Below are positions 59,467 through 64,000 of a stretch of 64,000 bases of DNA, piece after piece. The stretch comes from Nautilus pompilius (Eukaryota > Mollusca > Cephalopoda > Nautilida > Nautilidae). Below the pieces are notes generated by a model. The model was not told where the DNA came from. It was given only the letters and a program-made list of their open reading frames with translations, and did not search any database. Location of the stretch: NCBI GenBank assembly GCA_018389105.1, contig JACATO010001071.1, forward strand, positions 1 to 64,000, written 5' to 3'. A program made the translations under genes and the position numbers. Every line of letters starts with the position of its first letter. Within the stretch, counting starts at the first letter, position 1.

Positions 59467-61970
59467 TTGGGCCGGTCATACCAACTGCTTTCTCGTCACC
59501 CATTCAAAAACAGAATACAAAATCATTCAGAGACTTTAAAGAATATATATTTCATTAGAATTTTTGTAAAGGATCGTAGATACGAGGATCTGGATCACAT
59601 GGCAATTGATAGGACGGTATTCCGAATTAAATACGCTAGATTTAAAGGGAAATCAATAGAGGAAGGTTTGGATCTCAATTTGGATAAAGCTGTAAATTAC
59701 GATGACCTTATAGATGTTCTCAAAAGCACATCAGGGTTAGTGACAAAAGAAAGCGGGTTGCGTTACAAGACAGACGAGGCAATGTCAACGAATTCAGCTA
59801 CTCGGCATAGAAAACAGAACTCACTCGTCTAATACGTGTTATAGACGGGCTCAAGACTGGCCAAATGAGCTGCGCAGGCTACAGTGTCTAAGATGTAACA
59901 AAGTTTGACATTTGGCCATTAATTTCATGCAAAACCTCTCAAAGTGAGAACAAGAAAAAAGAAAGAGAGGTGTGTGTGAACACAGCCGACTTTAAACAGG
60001 ATGAAACAGATAACCATGATTTATTCATTGGGATGCTTGACACTAACCACAGATCTTGAAATCAATGATTGAAAAGTGACTTCCCAAATAGATACAGACA
60101 CAAAGTGTAACATTCTGCCAAGGTTAACATTAGAGAAATATTTACTCTCTAATTAAAATAAACCTTACAGTCCACACCATTAAGATTCTTTTCAAGTCAG
60201 AGGATTCCAGTGAAAATCCCTGGATTGTGTGAAAGAGAGAGACTCAAAATACCTTTCATGTTGCCGCATAGATTCCCATCCGATCTTTGCAGCGATACCA
60301 CCTACAAAACTTGGCCTGGTTCAGTGGGCGGATGCCTTGAATAAAACTGCAACTCTGACCGAATCTGCACGAGAAAAGTCGGAAGATGAATTCACAGACG
60401 CGTCTGAAGGACTTAGATGCCTACCAGGGACCTATTCCGTAAAGGTAATTGCAGGTCAAACAGTTCTCGCAAATTGAGAATCGTGCTGAAAGACAGAGTA
60501 AAACGGAAACTAGATAGGACAGAAAGAGAAGGTGTGATGGTTACAAAGGGATGATCCTAAAGACCTGAATCGTGAGACACGGAGAGCGCGTCAAAACAAT
60601 CTCAGATTGAACGAGCGCAGTTGTAAGTTTCGCCAAGATGGCGATCCAGTGTGTAGATCGTAAGATAGCAACAACACTGCGAAAAAATCCAGAAGAGATC
60701 CAGCATTGCAGACGGCGGAGTGACCTAAAGATGTCCACGAGTTGCGAACATTTCTAGGTTTCATCCAGTACTTAACTAACAGAAGATCTGAAACCAGCCC
60801 AACCCCTGAAACAGCTGACTGCTGGTAAAGCCGTGGCATTGGAAAGAGCAAAAGGAAAACAGGTGCTCGTCATCTTAAAATCATCACGACAGAAGCTCGT
60901 CTCGTGCCGTGGTCTCGAGCCACCATGCATCAGTGCCTTGACGGGTGCACAAAGCGGGTATCACAAACGAAGCGAGAAGTTCCATCAGCAAGTGTGCTTG
61001 AAGAAAGTTGACCACAAGCAGCCACAGTGTAACTTCGGCGAGCCACTCGGTGAAGCAGCACCGAGAGTGCAGAAGCTGCTGATGTTTTTGGATGCAGTAG
61101 AAGAGGAGCTGTCCGTATCTGACTCTCTCAGTGGACCATACCACGAGGAGATAAAACGATGGAGTTTCCGAACGCAAAGATAACCGTAGTGGCCCGCCTG
61201 AAAATTTCAGAAGAGAAGTTCAAATAATTTCAACAAGCAGCAGCAAAAGGCACATTACTATGCGGAACTGGAAAAGTGTCTAAAGGATGAATGCTCATCC
61301 AGAGCTTCCGAAGTTACACGCGATCTGGGAGAATACTGGACACGCGGAAGAGCGATTGCTCTTTTGAACGGTTTACTCTTTAGAGGGCCTCGAACAAGAC
61401 ATGTCCTTAAAGAGGATCAATGATTCGTACGAGAGAGTTCTGAAGCGCAGCAGCAAAGCCCCAGAAGCTTAGCCAGTGGAATAAAGGAAAAGATATCAAA
61501 AATGCACTCGGCACAAGAAAACAAACACCGAGCGAACCAGTAATCTCAACGGAGATACCAGACAGACTGTGTGTGGGGGCCAAGATTGGAATAGATCTGT
61601 TGGGATATAATGGTTGTCAGTACCTTTTCACAGCGGGATACTTCTTAAAGTTGCCCCCAAATTAAAATGAATTACAAGTAGCGATGTTGTTTTGCTCGTT
61701 CTCTCTGTATGGCTAGTCTCTCTATTGAGGAATTCAGAAAGTTTTCGAAATACTGCAACTTCCGGTGTGCGGTCCAAAATCTCCAGTCAAATGAACAAGC
61801 TTAGCAAGCAGTCAAGAACCTGTTGAAAAAATTAGCAGGCTCATACATAGCGTTATTAGATTACAGGAACAAACCATTAGATGGGATGGGAAAGTGTTCA
61901 GCTCAAATGTTTCTCGAACTGCTGCGCTCTGCTCTAAACAGACAAATAGACAATCGCTGGTACAGAGACT
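59467..61970 (+). pseudogene. Degenerate Ty3/gypsy-like retrotransposon, gag-pol remnants
   Basis: Plus-strand fragments follow the gag-protease-reverse transcriptase-integrase order of Ty3/gypsy elements. Near 59640-59720 a gag-like helical segment is seen (EEGLDLNLDKAVNYDDL). Near 60040-60540 comes a protease-to-RT approach segment (GLRCLPGTYSVKV, LKDRVKRKLDRTEREGVM). Near 60590-60640, NLRLNERSCKF marks the end of the RT palm. Near 60730-60780 is an RT-thumb-like stretch. Near 61210-61380 a zinc-domain approach segment is visible. Near 61560-61650 integrase catalytic-core residues occur (EIPDRLCVGAKIGIDLLGYN), and near 61820-61930 the integrase C-terminal part (LLDYRNKPLDGMGK). Stops and frameshifts occur throughout. 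The RT core, including the expected YxDD region, is absent between about 60560 and 60590. No long terminal repeats were recognised. Confidence 0.65.
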
Positions 61971-62952
61971 TGCGAGCTAAAAGAAATGCAGTTCAGGGAG
62001 AACATAGTTACCTCCCCTGGCAAGAGATAACTCAGCCTCTGTTTTCACACCCACAAATACTAGGGGCTCTCCACGGCTGTGTTCTCTCTAGGAGCCGCGA
62101 GTTAGCTGCGTGTGGTATTGTTACCTTTCCGATATACGGCAACACTGTAGGTTGGCGGAGCTTTTGTAACCATGGCGCCCCCTTTAACCTGTTTATACGA
62201 CTGAACATCTGTGCGCGCTATTAACCCCTTTCTTTCCGACTTAGTGGGGGTGTTTAGGCACAGAAGGAGGTTACCGGAAATAGTTGAGACAAGATATGCT
62301 TATGATAATAAAAAAAAGAAGACAGACAGAGAGAGAGAGAGTCGGGAAGGGAAACAGTGTGCCTGAAGTATAGTAACAACAAGCAAAATAGTGGGGGATA
62401 GAGATTCGGAAGAATATAAACCGTGGAGCATTAAACAAACAAAAAATTAATGTACTGTCTTAGGTTGATCACGTGGCAGCGTCGCGTTTTGGCCAGTTCC
62501 CCGATTCGCGTGCACCGACATCGAGGCGATCTAGAAAGCTTCGCGCTCGAGTTCTCGGCAATGAAGTGAAATATGTCGGATTTTGTTGAACCACATGACG
62601 TGAAGCAAGTCTGAGGCTCTCTTTCCGCCGCGTGGTGAGCAGACAGCAGTAAATTAACACAAACAGCTCGGTGGGTTTCTTTTGTAGAAAGAGCAAAAAC
62701 TGGCCATTTAATTATTTCCCCGAATTTAGACTCATATTTAATTAAATTCTCTCTCTCTCTCTTTCTAAACACGACGTGATATATATATATATATGTGTGT
62801 GTGGTGTGTACTGATGTCATCTCTCTTCTCTTTCTCTTTCTCTCCATCTCTCTCTGAACATGACGTGATATATATATGTGTGTGTGTACTGAAGTCATCT
62901 CTCTTCTCTTTCTCTTTCTCTCCATCTCTCTCTGAACATGACGTGATATATA

Positions 62953-62984
<32 letters not shown>

Positions 62985-64000
62985 TACTGATGTCCTCTCT
63001 CTTCTCTTTCTATTTCTCTCCATCTCTCTCTGAACATGACGTGATATATTTATATATATATATATATGTACTGATGTCATCTCTCTTTCTCTTTCTTTCT
63101 CTGAACATGACATGATATGATATATATATATATGTCTCTCTTTGATGTCATCTCTCTTCTCTCTCTCTCTCTCTGCTGACACATGAAATCGTCTGCGTTA
63201 TTGAAGTTAACCCGACTTACCAATCTCCTTGTTTATTCTTTACATAAATTACCTCTCCTTTCTCCACTCCCGAGCTCAGGTAAATTTAGTCCGACAGATC
63301 TTTCGTTTCGTTACCAAAGCACGTGCGGATGTTGCACAAACTTGGCCTGTCGGCGGAATGCTAACATGCGTTTTAAAGTAGTCCAGCGTCTTTTCGCAAT
63401 AAAGGAGTTAAAATGAATCTTTAAAATATACATTAATATTCAGATATAATTGTAACACAACAGAAATTTACAGCACACAGCTGGGTTTTCTTAAACTAAA
63501 AAATGGAAAACTATAAAAACAAACAAAGCAAACGAAAAGGCAAATTAAGTTTAAAGTTTTGTAATTTATTTTATTTGCTTTAAAACGAAAACAAACAACT
63601 CATTCTTAACAGAAATTAAAAATCAGAACGGAATGGGTAGGACGTCAGGTATGTTATTCCTGGGAGGCTGCCCGATGGCCGCCCAGGTGATGTCAAGTGA
63701 ACCTCTATGTACACGTCCATTTACTTTTAGTAGATGCTTAACAGGTAGAAGTCTCCCACATCACGAAGAGATAACTCCATGGCGGGTGTGACGGTGCACT
63801 GAGAGAGAAGGATGGATTTCTAGGCCGGTCTACGGAACCTAACAGGACCCAGTCGACGAACACCTGCTGGTTTGGGGTATAGGAAATGTCTCCGTAACGA
63901 ACAGAGGGCCGTCAGCTGAACTGCAGGGGACCAGAAAACAATTTGGAGAAACCGAAAAGTCAAAGGTTAATTATGACTTCTCTATGGCAGTCCATCCGAT
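61971..64000. other. Intergenic, no supported gene
   Basis: agttacctcccctgg at 62006-62020 next to caagagataactcag resembles a dispersed-repeat motif. The minisatellite at 62.75-63.18 kb follows. The last 800 bases show no gene I can support. Confidence 0.5.
62747..63176. repeat. Minisatellite of five units of about 70-100 bases with TA, GT and CT modules
   Basis: Units start at about 62769, 62857, 62933, 63032 and 63103. Each has (g)aacatgacgtgatat, a TA run, usually a GT run, tgtactgatgtcatctctct and ttctctttctctccatctct. The units keep module order but vary in the TA and GT lengths. Confidence 0.9.

Overview
This is nuclear DNA from an animal with large, intron-rich genes. It carries one recognisable and apparently complete protein-coding gene, a matrix metalloproteinase (MMP) on the minus strand. 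The gene is split into 11 coding exons between 46446 (start codon) and 13488 (stop codon). The organism is probably a lophotrochozoan, and a mollusc is my best guess. The reasons are the long introns, very heavy GA/CT, CA/GT and ATT microsatellite load, degenerate Tc1/mariner and Ty3/gypsy copies, and scattered motifs close to AAGGGAGAYAACT that I associate with molluscan repeats. That last point is recollection, not proof.

Layout. 1-13487 is 3' flank of the MMP gene: a long GA/GATAGATGG array (1160-1969), a CA array and a broken Tc1-like copy near 9.4-9.7 kb, otherwise no gene I can support. 13488-46446 is the MMP gene. Exons 4-11 lie in the last 8.5 kb (21991-13488). Exons 1, 2 and 3 lie far apart at 46.4, 40.6 and 28.6 kb. 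The long introns hold the tandem arrays, including a 16-copy 42-bp minisatellite (29116-29787) and a large array of GA repeats punctuated by TGACGTCA (39309-40091). 46447-64000 is 5' flank: polypyrimidine and GT arrays, a degenerate Tc1-like transposase (about 55.85-56.85 kb), a degenerate Ty3/gypsy-like polyprotein (about 59.5-62.0 kb) whose reverse-transcriptase core is missing, and a five-unit minisatellite near 63 kb.

The MMP. Joining the 11 exons at GT-AG sites gives one uninterrupted frame of 558 codons plus stop. The order is signal peptide, propeptide with the cysteine switch PRCGVSD (C95), a furin-type site RKKR (108-111), a catalytic domain with [11 protein letters not shown] (227-237) and a Met-turn methionine (M245), a short hinge, and a four-bladed hemopexin domain closed by C296 and C483. 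A 75-residue tail follows, ending in a short hydrophobic stretch that looks like a GPI-attachment signal. It is therefore inferred to be a furin-activated, possibly membrane-tethered, extracellular-matrix protease.

No RNA genes, CRISPR arrays or bacterial features were seen. The most unusual non-coding signal is a compound repeat, GTACTGACGTCAT next to (CT)n, found at seven loci in both orientations. It carries the CREB/ATF palindrome TGACGTCA, which also occurs outside arrays more often than chance would suggest.
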